DNA of 64,000 nt from Lamellibrachia columna (Eukaryota; Annelida; Polychaeta; Sabellida; Siboglinidae): NCBI GenBank assembly GCA_963662155.1, contig OY759261.1:7233661-7297660 (forward strand). The letters are read 5' to 3'. The notes under the pieces were generated by a model. It had not been told where the DNA came from and ran no database searches. It saw nothing but the letters and a program-made list of their open reading frames with translations. Position 1 is the first letter of the stretch, and every line of letters starts with the position of its first letter. Positions 23,991 through 37,400 of this stretch are shown one piece after another. A program made the position numbers and the translations under genes.

Positions 23991-24722
23991 CTATGACAGT
24001 TTACCCCCCTCTGGTTTATAAGTCCCTATGTGAATTAAAATAGACCCCCCTTGCCCGCACACATGGTTTTTTCCAACTTCTGTGATAACCTCTATTTTTG
24101 TCCCGTGCCCACCACGTCTTCCCTTGTTTACTGTTCTGTCAGTCTTCCTAACTATCGGGTCCCCCATAAATACCCTCGCTCTACTCATCGCCCCCTCAGA
24201 GTAGCTTTAGCGTCGGATCCCTACCGACGCATTCTGTCCTGCAGTCATGGCACCTGGCAGCATGTTGTCCATCTCCCTCTCGCTCATAAACATGTAACCT
24301 TTCCCTCCCGTCTCCTGCCTATATTGCGTTCCTGTCGCCTTCACTCCTGACGCCTTAGCTCTCGTCGCATTCCTTCCCGTTTCCTCGCTCCCGTCGTCTT
24401 CCTTCCCGTCTTCTCGTTCCCGTCGCCTTTACTCCTGTATCGTTCGGTCCCTTCTCCTCCGCTCCATTCTCTTTGTTCCCTTCGTCTTCCCTCTAGTGTC
24501 ACTCCCTCCCGTTTCCTTCCGCCTTGTCTCCTTACGTCCTGTCTCCCTCCGTCATGTCACATTGTCTCCTCCCTTGCTGAGATCAGCTCTCACTAGCATT
24601 TATCTCATCGCCTTCCCTCACTTTATCATCCACTTTTTTCCCACCTGAAACACTGATACAAACCACCTCTTCCCTTCCCATCAATGCCACAACGAGCTGA
24701 CTCAGCTGTTCCATCTCCACCT
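23991..24722 (-). mobile_element. LINE ORF1 fragment with SGNH start, minus strand
   Basis: On the minus strand the coiled-coil-like LEVEMEQLSQLV comes first (about 24720), then a Lys/Arg/Gly-rich variable linker, then RARVFMGDPIVRKTDRTVNK and TKIEVITE. This parallels the ORF1 at 62400-62940 (LFVGDSIVRKTDRVLNKG). The catalytic Ser of the GDS box is Pro here. It adjoins, in opposite orientation, the plus-strand 3' end of the same family at 24730. Confidence 0.75.
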
Positions 24723-25270
24723 CTAGTCCGACTTAGGAGTAACACTAAATGCTGATATGAACGTTTCAGAAAGGTGTGGTATTGCAGCTTCAAAATCAAA
24801 TACTTGGGTTGGGTTAATCAAATACTTGGGTTGATGTGTATAAATAAATTAGGAACACGCTTATTATACCTCCGTGAATAGCTATAGTTAGGCCTCATTT
24901 AGAATAATATATACCAGCTTCGAGACGATAACGGAAGAAGTATATAGATACGCATGAAGGAATACAATGGAGAGCTACTAAAATTATTCCAGAATTGAGA
25001 AACCTTTCTTTTGAAGAACGCCTACAAGAATGTGGATTAACAACTCTAGAAAAAAGGAGGTTAAGAGGAGGTCACATTAAAATTTGAAGATATTGAATAT
25101 GTTTAATGGGTATGAAAATATTTGTAAAAATAGTTTTCCTCACCCAATAAAGACAGTAGAACAAGAGGAAATGATGTAACATTAGTAAAGGATCAGTGTA
25201 CATTGGATATCAGGATGTACTGTTTCTCACATAGGACAATACTTCTACACGGGACGCACCCTCAGTTTTT
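24723..25270 (+). mobile_element. LINE ORF2 3' end, plus strand
   Basis: Begins LGVTLNADMNVSERCGIAAS and continues, with many stops, through LFQN-ETFLLKN, CGLTTLEKRRLRGG-like sequence, NGYENI-like sequence and SRTRGNDVTLVKDQCTLDI, which is the C-terminal domain of the same LINE family as 20101-21825. Confidence 0.8.
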
Positions 25271-26100
25271 ATAGAAGAACTGCACTTGCATGTGTGTCAT
25301 ACGTTATCTAAACCAAATGAGCTGACGGATTCTTAATTGATGATACTGAATTGACTTTCATTTGTTACAATACGGACATCAAACATTATTATGATACAGA
25401 CGACCTAAAATAATCACAACCAAAACGATCGAAAGTTGGAATTTATTTGTTGAATAATGCAGCTTCGAAGACCCCCATTACTTCATATATTTCAAGTTTC
25501 TTGCAGCATCCGAATACAAACACTTTTAGTAATATGTCTTTGTAGTGTTTTAAATAAAAAATATGTCACCTTTTTTAGTACATTTTATTTTATTGTTCCG
25601 TTGTAATAAATGTTGAACTGAGAACGATCAACACTGAGTGAGGACAGCCGCGTCACGTTTTGCATGACGATTTCACCAGTTTTTCGGATATTTCATTCAT
25701 CAATTTCTCAAAAGCACAAGTCCAACAATTAATACATCATCACATTTATTTATTTTTTATATCGTACGCTACATACTTGAATACGACATTCACATAAATA
25801 ATTTTTAATGGAAAATCACCCCACTATCTATCAATGCCTCCTTTTGAGATGGGTGGCTCAAATCCACACACGCCGGCACGCATTAACACACGCACACATA
25901 CACGCCCGTACACACGCAACTGCGTGGTCTTAGGATAATTAGGCCGACCGACTGTGGTCTCTATGACAGTTGGGTTAGCAATGATGGATTTTAACCGACA
26001 GTAGTTTTCATTCAATACCGAGTCGTATTCTGTAGTAGATGTGAGGTTTATGAACCTCCAATATGGGATTAAGATTGGATAGGTAAACTAATTTTACGGA
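25230..26100. repeat. Segment duplicated from the PON downstream region
   Basis: CTACACGGGACG, then AGAAGAACTGCA, and the stretch from about 25550 through GTTGAACTGAGAACGATCAA to AACCGAC-type sequence match 43790-44340 downstream of PON-B. The first 100 bases also look like a decayed ORF1 SGNH end. No gene is apparent. This suggests the region after PON-A was split by the transposon pile-up at 18.7-25.2 kb. Confidence 0.6.
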
Positions 26101-26944
26101 AAAACACATTATGCACAACACTGAATATGAAAATAATAACGATTTTAGGTTTTTAGGTTTCTGTATATCACTTAACAACGTGAAACAATGCTGCAAACAT
26201 TGATAAGGAAGGAAAAAAAGAAAAGAAAACATGATTTTTTCAAACGTACACACATTTCATAACGTTATTTGCATTATCGTTTTAATTTATAACGATGCCG
26301 TCATAGTACACAAATAGACTGATTTTGTCAATTAAATTATTTACTTAGACAACAAGCTCATTTCATATGACTTAACACCACATGCTTGTGGAAAGTTAGT
26401 GAATATGAATCGTTGTTAATATCCGTGTTCAGGAGCTTACACAGAGTAACGCGTGAACGGACCAGTGCATATTGACAAAGTTGTGTCAAAAATTGCTCAT
26501 ATCGTAGCCATGCTTTATAATTACAATAATTTTGTAAGTCTGTGCACTAACCATCTTATAGTGTTAACTAATTATAATAAGAATAATAACGTACATAATT
26601 CTGATCTTTGTGGTACCCCAAGCAAAACTTATTTTCAGTTTGAACCTTTTTAATATATATTTATGGGAGTTCACAAATATAGCACAACGTTTTTCTGTCG
26701 TTCCAGTCATCCCAGATCATCCAATCCTTGTGCCTGACGTGGTTCCACATACAGCAAATGCCTTCTTAGTCATCCGGTTCTGCAGTGTATGGAGACCACG
26801 CTCTGTAGTAGAATATTATCTTAGCATTATTCATCTGCCTAGTTATACATCCATTTTTATATCTCGTTAAAAAACCCACTGTATTGATATTGACATCCCA
26901 CAATTGTATTTGAAAGTTTCAATTGCCGTCACTTTACTTTTGGA
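26101..26944. other. Intergenic, with a small LINE RT relic at 26500-26660
   Basis: GATCTTTGTGGTACCCCAAG with flanking sequence matches, on the minus strand, the GVPQGSVLGP region of the LINE at 55880. It is badly decayed. Nothing else recognised. Confidence 0.45.
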
Positions 26945-27194
26945 ATATTCTGTGTAAAGACAGCAACACTGATTTCGTCTGTTCCATGTCCGATATTTGA
27001 CGGCCAATTTGTTCTTGTTGTCTTCTGTTGATAAACTGCAATGTGGAATTTGCCTCTTCCAGTAGAGACACCTGGGGGTAGTTATTGTCGTTAGCAGAGC
27101 AGATGTCAGTGGTGGGTTGAGCTACCAAGAATCCGAACAAAACAAACCAGATCGTAATCGCCAAAACGACAAGTCTTGGAGTAATGCTCGACAT
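26945..27194 (-). CDS. Possible first coding exon of a type II membrane protein
   Basis: Minus-strand ATG at 27194-27192 begins MSSITPRLVVLAITIWFVLF, a short cytoplasmic start followed by a strong hydrophobic segment, then a polar region likely to be coiled coil (SLLEEANSTLQFINRRQQEQ) up to SLHRIFQ. A possible donor GTAAAG follows at about 26944, just before an in-frame TGA. This layout (signal-anchor plus stem) is typical of Golgi glycosyltransferases and sulfotransferases, but no catalytic domain is visible in the window and no downstream exon was found on this strand. The family is unknown, and it could be a chance open frame. Confidence 0.35.
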
Positions 27195-27384
27195 TACGCC
27201 TGTCACACATTTACCGTTTGGCTGGGATAAAGCGGTAAGCCAATGGGCATACTCGTTATGGTTCAGAATATGTATATTCGTACAACAACAAGTCAACCAA
27301 CAGCATTGTGTATATGTAACCGTTTTCCCGTGTAATAAAAAAATTAATTCGAATTTGCTGGCGTCGCTTCTAGTAGTGAATGGA

Positions 27385-27545
27385 GTCAAGCGTGCTCGGG
27401 CGAGTGCAGTCAAGCGTACAACGTGCTGCAATGAATGCAGTCAAGCGTACAGCGTGCTCCAGTGAGTGTAGTCAAGCGTGCTCCGGCGAGTGCAGTCAAG
27501 CGTACAGCGTGCTCCAGTGAGTGTAGTCAAGCGCGCGGCGTGGAG
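27385..27545. repeat. About 31-bp minisatellite
   Basis: Units with the core AGTCAAGCGT and GTGCTCC repeat about five times, at spacing near 31 bases with one shorter unit. It lies just upstream of the minus-strand candidate exon. Confidence 0.8.
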
Positions 27546-28014
27546 TGTCGATGGACGAATCTCAAGGAGGCGTCAGCGTGTCTTGTTGTCGGCAATCGTC
27601 GCCCAGGCCGGACAACGAATAAATCTCAAATAGGTCGTCGGTGTGTTAATGTTCACTGATGCATAATCGACAACGCTAGTGGTGAAATAACGGTGAAATA
27701 ATCGTCTCTTGAATCAAGAATAATGCTCCGACAATGTTTGTCATTTTACGTCGAAACTCTTAATACGAGAGTTGGGTATACTCATATTACCTTGCTCGGT
27801 CAAAGTGTTCTAGTCGAATGAATATTGCTTTATATTCCATGTCACGGAGACAATTTATCGATTCACATGACGATTCACTTCTTGAATAATCAAACGTCTC
27901 AGATGTCTGATTTATCTCAATTGTCTGAACATTGCATCCGGCGTCAGTTGTTTTGTACTTATTCTACTACCAATAACATACAGTATCAAACATTAAAATC
28001 ATATGCTATCTATA
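27546..28014. other. No gene seen
   Basis: No recognised coding sequence or repeat family. Confidence 0.35.
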
Positions 28015-28175
28015 TCATCAGAGGACATCAAGTACATTTTAGTAATGGATCAGTGTATACTGGATATCACGAAGTATGTTTAAAAACAAGGTTGACACAT
28101 ATCTTAGGAGGGCATGTTACATGTATATGTACATTGTTGGACTCTCTGGGCCGTTGGCTTGGATGGCAAATCATG
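28015..28175 (+). mobile_element. LINE 3' terminal fragment
   Basis: Decayed remains of TRGHEVTLVKDQ, then [16 protein letters not shown] sequence and the family's 3' end (CGTTGGCTTGGATGGCAAAT). It runs straight into a (TA)n array, suggesting the tail seeded the array. Confidence 0.7.
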
Positions 28176-29190
<1,015 letters not shown>

Positions 29191-29259
29191 TCTTTGTCCA
29201 CTTGCCATCTGGAATGTGTAGTTTGATAAGGCAAATGTTGTTAAATCAAGGCTCGCCAA

Positions 29260-30529
29260 AAATATCTAGCCACCGAAAAATAAAGCAATCATTTATGACT
29301 ATGCTAATTCGAATACGGAGGCATTCATGTTCCTTTACAACACTGATGAACAAGAATTGTTGATTGTTTTGAATAATTACAAAGGGAAATCTTCCAAGGG
29401 CTACGGTGAAATAGACATGTATTTTCTAAAAAAGGTAATTTATCACACAGCTAAACGTCTTACGTATATATGTAACACATTATTCAAACATTTATTTTTA
29501 GATGATATGAAAGTGTCTGGTTATTCATGTCTATAATACCGGCGAAAAAATCTACCGGCCTGTATCTCCAAGGTTGCAGTTCTCAAAAAGTATAGAATAA
29601 CTATTTCATAATATATTGGAAACAGCCATACAACAAAACAAATCACTAACTATAGCATACGGCATGGTTACGGAAAAACATATCTAAACAGATGGCTCTA
29701 CTAGAAAAGACCGTGTAAGCAACTAAAGCAACTAAAGCAACTAAATAAATAATTTCAATTGGGGTGTTCATAGATAAAAGAAACTGTTGATGCTGTCCAT
29801 CACAATTTACTAATAAATAATGACAAATTAAAGGTATTTGCGGCATAGTTCTTAAATGATTAGATAGTTACTGTCCGCATTCGTGATATCATCACATATG
29901 ACACTAATATATTTTATAATGGTGCCAGTGTAGAATTGCTTAGTTATATGATTAGTCAGGAGCTGATTCAACTGCATTAAACTTTAAACATTAAAAAAGT
30001 GTTTCTTAATAAAAAAAAAAATTACAAGATATTTCAAAAATGAAATGTTACTTAATATATTACTATAACAGTCAATTAAAACATTATAGAAATAATAATG
30101 AAACACATTTTTATGGTATAATGATCAATGATAAACTTTCTTGGAAAGCATATATAAATTCGTTAAACACAACTTTGGTTGAAACGGTGTCAATTATTTA
30201 TAAAGCCAAATTTGCTTGAAGACCTCAGCATTGACTACTTTATGCTTTTCTTAGCACTTGCCCCAAATATACTACTGCTACTTATCGTACAATCCTAAAT
30301 ACCTTATTGTTAGATATAGACTTGTGAGATTAATGTGTGAAGCAAAGGCTCGTGAACATACAAATAGTTTATTTATTAATCTTAAATGTATTGATTTTTT
30401 CGATCTAATTTAACACAATATATCGATATTGATGCTAATGGTGAAATATAGAATTGGAATGGCCTATATATTGCATTAAATAATTGTAAGCGTATATTAT
30501 CTTAAAAAAATCAACAAACCATCTACATT

Positions 30530-30530
<1 letters not shown>
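29260..30530 (+). mobile_element. CR1/L2-like LINE RT fragment
   Basis: 29327-29536 reads LLIVLNNYKGKSSKGYGEID and TAKRLTYICNTLFKHLF, the RT start. Decayed palm follows (VDAVHHNLLINND, ITYDTNI), then from about 30110 the C-terminal part (YGIMINDKLSWKAYINSLNT). Stops and frameshifts are abundant. The C-terminal part is similar to 18781-19582. Confidence 0.75.
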
Positions 30531-30830
<300 letters not shown>

Positions 30831-30834
30831 CAAC

Positions 30835-31090
30835 ATTCGCCAGCATATTTCACAAGTTCGTATTTTTTTTCCCCTCTTCCGCCAATCTCAAGACGCTCAC
30901 GGACCCCCAGCAAGCCCTCAAATTCACTCAGAGACGTATCTAGTTCGGTGTTTGGACTTGCCTTGTATTTAGCACTCCAATCCTTCAGTAGAATTTTGGA
31001 AACTTCTCCTTGTCGCTTCCTATTACATGTGATTACCTTTGCAAGCTTCTGATGCATCACTATAATGCCTTGTTTATTCCCTTATCTTTC
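30835..31090 (-). other. Unassigned open frame
   Basis: The minus strand stays open for about 80 codons: [70 protein letters not shown]. The composition is protein-like and unlike the surrounding repeats. No start or splice sites are convincing and I do not recognise a family. It could be a fragment of a transposon protein. Confidence 0.25.
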
Positions 31091-31154
31091 TAAGTATGAA
31101 TTTAACTTTACTTTTAATTATCTGATTGCAGTTTCACGTCATGTTGCTTGGCGC

Positions 31155-31291
31155 ATGTGACATACATAGCGGAGGTGTACTGCTACGACGGACGACACAT
31201 TTCTGAGTCAAGCATCGCTGTCCACGACCGCCGGTATATGCTCGTTGGTAGCGTCACGAAATTGTTTCTTTGTGAAGTACATCACGCATAA
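31155..31291 (+). pseudogene. Relic PON last exon (fourth copy)
   Basis: After GCGCA the sequence jumps into the middle of PON exon 9: VTYIAEVYCYDGRHISESS, IAVHDRRYMLVGSV, TKLFLCEVHHA, TAA at 31289-31291. About 35 bases including the acceptor AG and the start of the exon are deleted. The upstream ~50 bases match PON intron 8 and the downstream (CA)n array is also kept. No other exons of this copy were found. Confidence 0.85.
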
Positions 31292-31357
31292 ATGTTTTAG
31301 TTGTCATCATAAGTTCCATTCTGCCACGCACACGTACTGTACTTACACTCATGTATG

Positions 31358-32150
<793 letters not shown>

Positions 32151-32152
32151 CG

Positions 32153-32191
<39 letters not shown>

Positions 32192-32229
32192 ATTCGTACA
32201 CGTAAGTGCGTGCGTGCGTGAGTGCGTGA
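32151..32229. repeat. (GTGC)n tract
   Basis: Tandem CGTG/GTGC tetranucleotides with minor breaks, upstream of the PON-B 5' unit. Confidence 0.95.
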
Positions 32230-32313
32230 GTTCATCAGCGCCTTCTCCGAAATGCTTCTTTGTGAGGAACATAGCAGTCAAGAAAGAGAAGGCGGGAGAA
32301 GGAGGAAGGGCGG

Positions 32314-32316
<3 letters not shown>

Positions 32317-32369
<53 letters not shown>
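32317..32369. repeat. (GA)n array at the start of the PON-B 5' unit
   Basis: Pure GA array followed by purine-rich sequence, then the unit landmark GTTGACTGCCTCATTTGAAG. Confidence 0.95.
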
Positions 32370-32370
<1 letters not shown>

Positions 32371-33459
32371 AGAGAGGGAGAAGGGATGTTGGGGGGGTAG
32401 GATAAAAAGGGGAGGATGAGGAGGGTGAAGAGCGAGAGGAGGGGAGAGCGGTGGAGGTATACGGAGAAGGAAAAGCAAAGCTGGTTAAACTGTAAGTCTA
32501 CCCACATAAAAAAGCGTTCCCATTGTTGTTGCTTCTCTGGCCTGTTGACTGCCTCATTTGAAGCTTCGTGTAGAACTCAACCCATGACCCGTTGAACGGT
32601 GGTGTAACCATCAGCGCATAACTGCTTTTTGGGCGTGGAGTATATACATTACATTAAACTATTTATCAATATATAATTACAGACTCATTAATCAAATACA
32701 CTGTCTACATGCACTTGCAATGTCAAGTGGAAATTAATGCGTCTGGGTATCATTGAGGTGTAACTGAACGAAAGAAAATGGATTTGTGCTCGATACATGA
32801 GCAAACCCTGGTTTCATTCGACGTTTTTAGAGTTTGATACTATGATATTGGTGTATCGTTTGTCATTAAGACATCACTTACGTTAACGATGTATTCAAGT
32901 TTTGAACATAAAATGTAAATATACACTGCAAATGAAATACGTATAATAGTGTATTGGTTGTAGACCTGTGCTTTAGTATTTTATGAAAGGTCCGAAAAGC
33001 GGGTTGATCGCTAGCTGCTCAATAATAACTAGCTGAACAAATAAACGAAATGCGTACATGACAACCGAAATTAAGTATTGTTTATGTAGAAGAACCTTAA
33101 AAGGGCAATTAAAAAGGTCCTAAAAATAGGGTGCCAAAAACACATATCTGTGGAATAAACAACCGGAAAAAAGCGTTGTTTGTTGTTACAAAGTCGGGAT
33201 GTTATTCCGATACGCACAATACATTAACAATTAGGAATCCCCTGCTCACCTAGTTGAAATAGTTAATGCTATCCATGCTATTGCAAATTGTTATTTTCAG
33301 TTTTATTGCAAAACCTGTCGCCGCTATTCCGTTTCTACAGAGAATATCACAGGTAAACGGGTCTACTCTCCCAACAGAAGCATATCCACATATCCACGAA
33401 TCCAACTCTCTCCCTCACACATAACTGCTTAACTAGTGTATTGAATAGGTGTGTCATAC

Positions 33460-33657
33460 AGGTGAGATAATTTACAAACATTCTCAACCGACTGCGTCAC
33501 AATACCACGCTTCACGGTCGACTTCATTTGTGAGACAGTCGATGTAAAGTGAGCTAGCTTCCACGTCATTCAGAGCTCTGTATTCAAACTGCTGTCCCAC
33601 TCGTCGTTGCTGTCGTCCGTTGGCGCGTCTGTTCCAAGCTCGTCGGCCGATGTAACC
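33460..33657 (+). promoter_or_regulatory. Conserved 5' block of PON-B with AUG-UAA uORF
   Basis: Matches 6845-7031. ATG-TAA at 33650-33655 precedes the main ATG (33658) by 8 bases. Promoter function is inferred. Confidence 0.4.
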
Positions 33658-34353
33658 ATGTTGCAACACATTGTCGCTGTATGTACCGTTGGCTACATAA
33701 CACTCTTGTGCAGCCAGTCAGCGTAAGTCCGTCACAATACGCCTTTTTGTGTTAGATGATTCTTCTAGATATGTTCGTGTTAGTTTCTAAGTTGATTTAC
33801 ATTCCAGCATTATTCATTAATAAGTTATATACTTATAATTTTTAATGACATGTCTCTAGTTAACACTTCGCCAGTTTTATTTTATACACAACAGTTAACA
33901 GTATAATATATTACTGTATTGCTTAGCGATCAAGACCATTCCATTGTCGTCTATGTTTGACACATGTATCGGAACAATACCATCTTTCACGCTGTCAATC
34001 TCAGTTGCGACTATTACTGCTCAGTTGGTTAATGTTGTATGAATCACCACCAGTTGTTGCTTTATTCGTCAAATGAGTATCACTAGCTGAAGTTTGTGTT
34101 TACTTTTTCAATGTTTGCATTATTACATCTTTGAATCTATATATCTACACGTGACACGACGTCGGTTTCTAGTACCTTCCGAGAAGTACAACATTTATTT
34201 ATAAAGTGATTTCTTATATATTTGAGCCACCTGATTTCTCTATCTCATTTATACTTGCTCGGGGGCTCATATGAATATGTTTTTATTTGCCAATGTGAAT
34301 ACTCCATGTCATAGCCATGTATCACCAGCAAGGAAAGCAGTTTTAAGTGGTGT

Positions 34354-34398
<45 letters not shown>

Positions 34399-34403
34399 AT
34401 ATG

Positions 34404-34472
<69 letters not shown>

Positions 34473-37400
34473 ATGAGTTGGAAGATTATATAACAAGCAA
34501 TGTACTGGAATGGGCAGATAAAAAAGCGTGTACAAGGTTTAACAATGATGATGATAAACAAGATTTATAAAACGATCTAAACAAATTAGTCAAATGGTCC
34601 GAGGAATTGCAGATGATGTTAAATTTTGGGAAATGGAAATGCCTGCATACAGAACCTGGGAACTTAGTTGTTAACTATAATATGAAAGATACTGTTCTAG
34701 ATACTGTAGTAAAAGAAAATTTCTTAGGAGTTACAATAAGTGCTGATGTGAACATTTCAGAGCAGTGTCGTATTATCCCTTCAAATGGTAATCAAATGAT
34801 TTGTTTGATTTGGATAAATTTAACATGCAATAAAAAAACTATATATACATCTGTATAAAGCAATAGTTAGGCCACGTCAACAGTACTGCGTACAAACTTT
34901 TAGACCATATTGTAAAAAGGATATATATGATCCTTTATTAATGTTACCTCATGTCCTTTAGTTGTATTATCTTTCTTGAGAGAATAACCATATTTATATC
35001 AATATTTTCATACCCACTCAATATATAAAGTTTCAGTTATATTTCCTCTTAACTGCCTTGTCTCTAGTGTTGTTAAATATATTTTTTTCAATCGTTTCTC
35101 ATAAAGAAAATATATCAGTTCTGGAATAATTTTTAGTAGTTATATTCCTTATTCTTTCAAGCGAATATATATATATATATATATATCTTCTGGGCTAGAT
35201 CTTTGGCCTCTTGCCAGGTGACCCCCACTTTATCAAGCTCTTGTAGTGTGGAGCGTGTCCAGTTGTTTTTTGGCCTTCCTTGTCTTCTCTTTCCTTGTGG
35301 GTTATAGTCCAGCGCTTGTTTGGTTGTATTTGTTGGATCTTTTCTGAGTGTGTGGCCAATCCAGCACCATTTTCTCCTCTTGATTGTAGTGCTTATTTCT
35401 TCCTGTTTTGTTTTCTTCCATAGCTCTTTATTTGATATTTTGTTAGGCCACCATACCTTAAGGATGTATCGGAGGCGACTGTTGATGAAGACTTGGAGTT
35501 TGTTGTTGAGATACTGAGTAGTTTTCCACGTTTCACAGCCATAGAGAAGAACTGGTTTAACGTTGGTGTTGAAAATGCGGATCGTAGTGTTTATGGATAG
35601 TTGGGAAGAGAGCCATACAGGGCGTAGGGTTCTGAAGGCAAGGCGAGCTTTATTGATGCGTAGCTCCACATCTTTTTCAGCTCCACCATTTGTACTGATG
35701 TTGCTCCCGAGGTAGATGAAGTCTTGTACTTCCTCAACAGTACCACTTTCTAGTGAGATGGGTTCGGAGGATTTGCTGTTGACTTTCATCACCATTGTCT
35801 TTCCCACATTGATCTTAAGACCTAGTTGTCTGCTTTTTTCTTGAAGCCTTTCTGTTTTTTGTTGCATGTGTTTATGGGTTTCTGAGAGTAGTGCTAGATC
35901 ATCTGCAAAATCCAAGTCTTCTAGTTGTGAGAACAAGTTCCACTGGACCCCAGTACGATGGTGTTCTGTGGATCTTTTCATTGTCCAATCTATGGCTATC
36001 AGAAAGAGAAGTGGATATAGCAAGCAGCCCTGTCGTACTCCATTTCCAATATGGAAGCCTTCTGAAACTGGTTTACCATTAAAACATCATTTATGTGAAT
36101 GGAAATTATTTAATAGACTATATAAATTGTTCCACACTTTCAACAGTACCAATTGAAATGTGTCGAACCATAGTAAACAGAAGTGACCAGCCGATTGGGT
36201 CAGTTTTGCATGTTTATCCTTCAATATGGTGGACGCGTCATCTGACTTCAAAGCACACTCTCAGCGAGGATAGGCCAATACGGTTGAGAATCTCAAACAC
36301 TGCGTTGTGTTTTAGGAAGAGTAGGGCAATTCCAAATCACTTTTGCTAAACAGCCTCAAACCACAACATAGTTGCTGCTATTTGCCCATAGCTTATATAT
36401 TGTTTGGTGTAGCTCCAGAGCATGTCCCTCTATGACCCCGTGCTGCTCAGACATTCCTTACATAGTCCGCATGGTGCCTTGTTGATACATTATGAACGTC
36501 AACACACTTGTGATGAGCAAAAAACAACTGAGCTGAAGCCAAGCAGTAGCACCATACATGTGTCGAATCTTTGTGTTGTATAGTTTATGTTTACGTTTAC
36601 GAGTTTACGTTGTCAGGTGGACGTTTCCTTTCCACAAGACGGTATGCAACCACCAGCCAGGCCGCTGTAGGCTGGTACCAGGCGTCGGTAGGTGTTGATG
36701 ATTTTCAATGTGCTTGCGTTCGTGCGTGCGTGTGTGCGCACGTATTGGTGTTTGTATAAACACCGACACATCACGTAAAAATACATCGTTAAAATAGCAT
36801 CAAGTCAGATCACAAGAGCGGCTTGTTGGGATTGTTACTTTGGCCTTCAAATATAATATTATAAAAGAGCCCGCAATATAATAGTTATGTAGGATGCAAT
36901 CACGGTTGACGGTTAAAAATGTCTACCTTTTGTCGCACAAAGTCTCCACGCAACAGATGTACATGATGTAATTATTATGTCATGGTTGTATGAGTAGTAG
37001 ACGTAAGTTTCTGACCAGGTAAATCCGGAGCACATGTGTCTGAACGACACCAGAGCGCCCCCTGGCGACTGTGGGAACACCAAAAACCGTGCGCATCGCC
37101 CCCTAGTGACTAAAACATATACTTATTTTTTTTTTTTTTTTTTTTATTTATTATTGTTTTTTGTTTAATTAAAATTAAAATTAAAATACATTTACGCCAC
37201 TGGTACGCGCTTTCAACATTGTTAAATTCTCTATTCCACACATGTATCCTGCACACGTAGAAATTGGACAGATAACTATTACCGCCTCTGAAGTGTATAG
37301 GACGATTCATACTGACTTTATGACGTTAAAATGTACATTTACTCTATTAAATACACGCCGTTCTAGCGCTGTCTGAGTACTCATAACCCCACTTTTTCCT

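Noticed and set aside
34473..35165. Twin priming as the cause of the inverted LINE arrangement
   Set aside because: The order is wrong: the 3' part lies upstream, on its own strand, of the inverted 5' part. A simple internal inversion fits better.
37190..37310. NADAR-like fragment as a functional host gene
   Set aside because: Only about a quarter of the domain is present, ending in the element's A/T-rich arm; treated as captured fragment.
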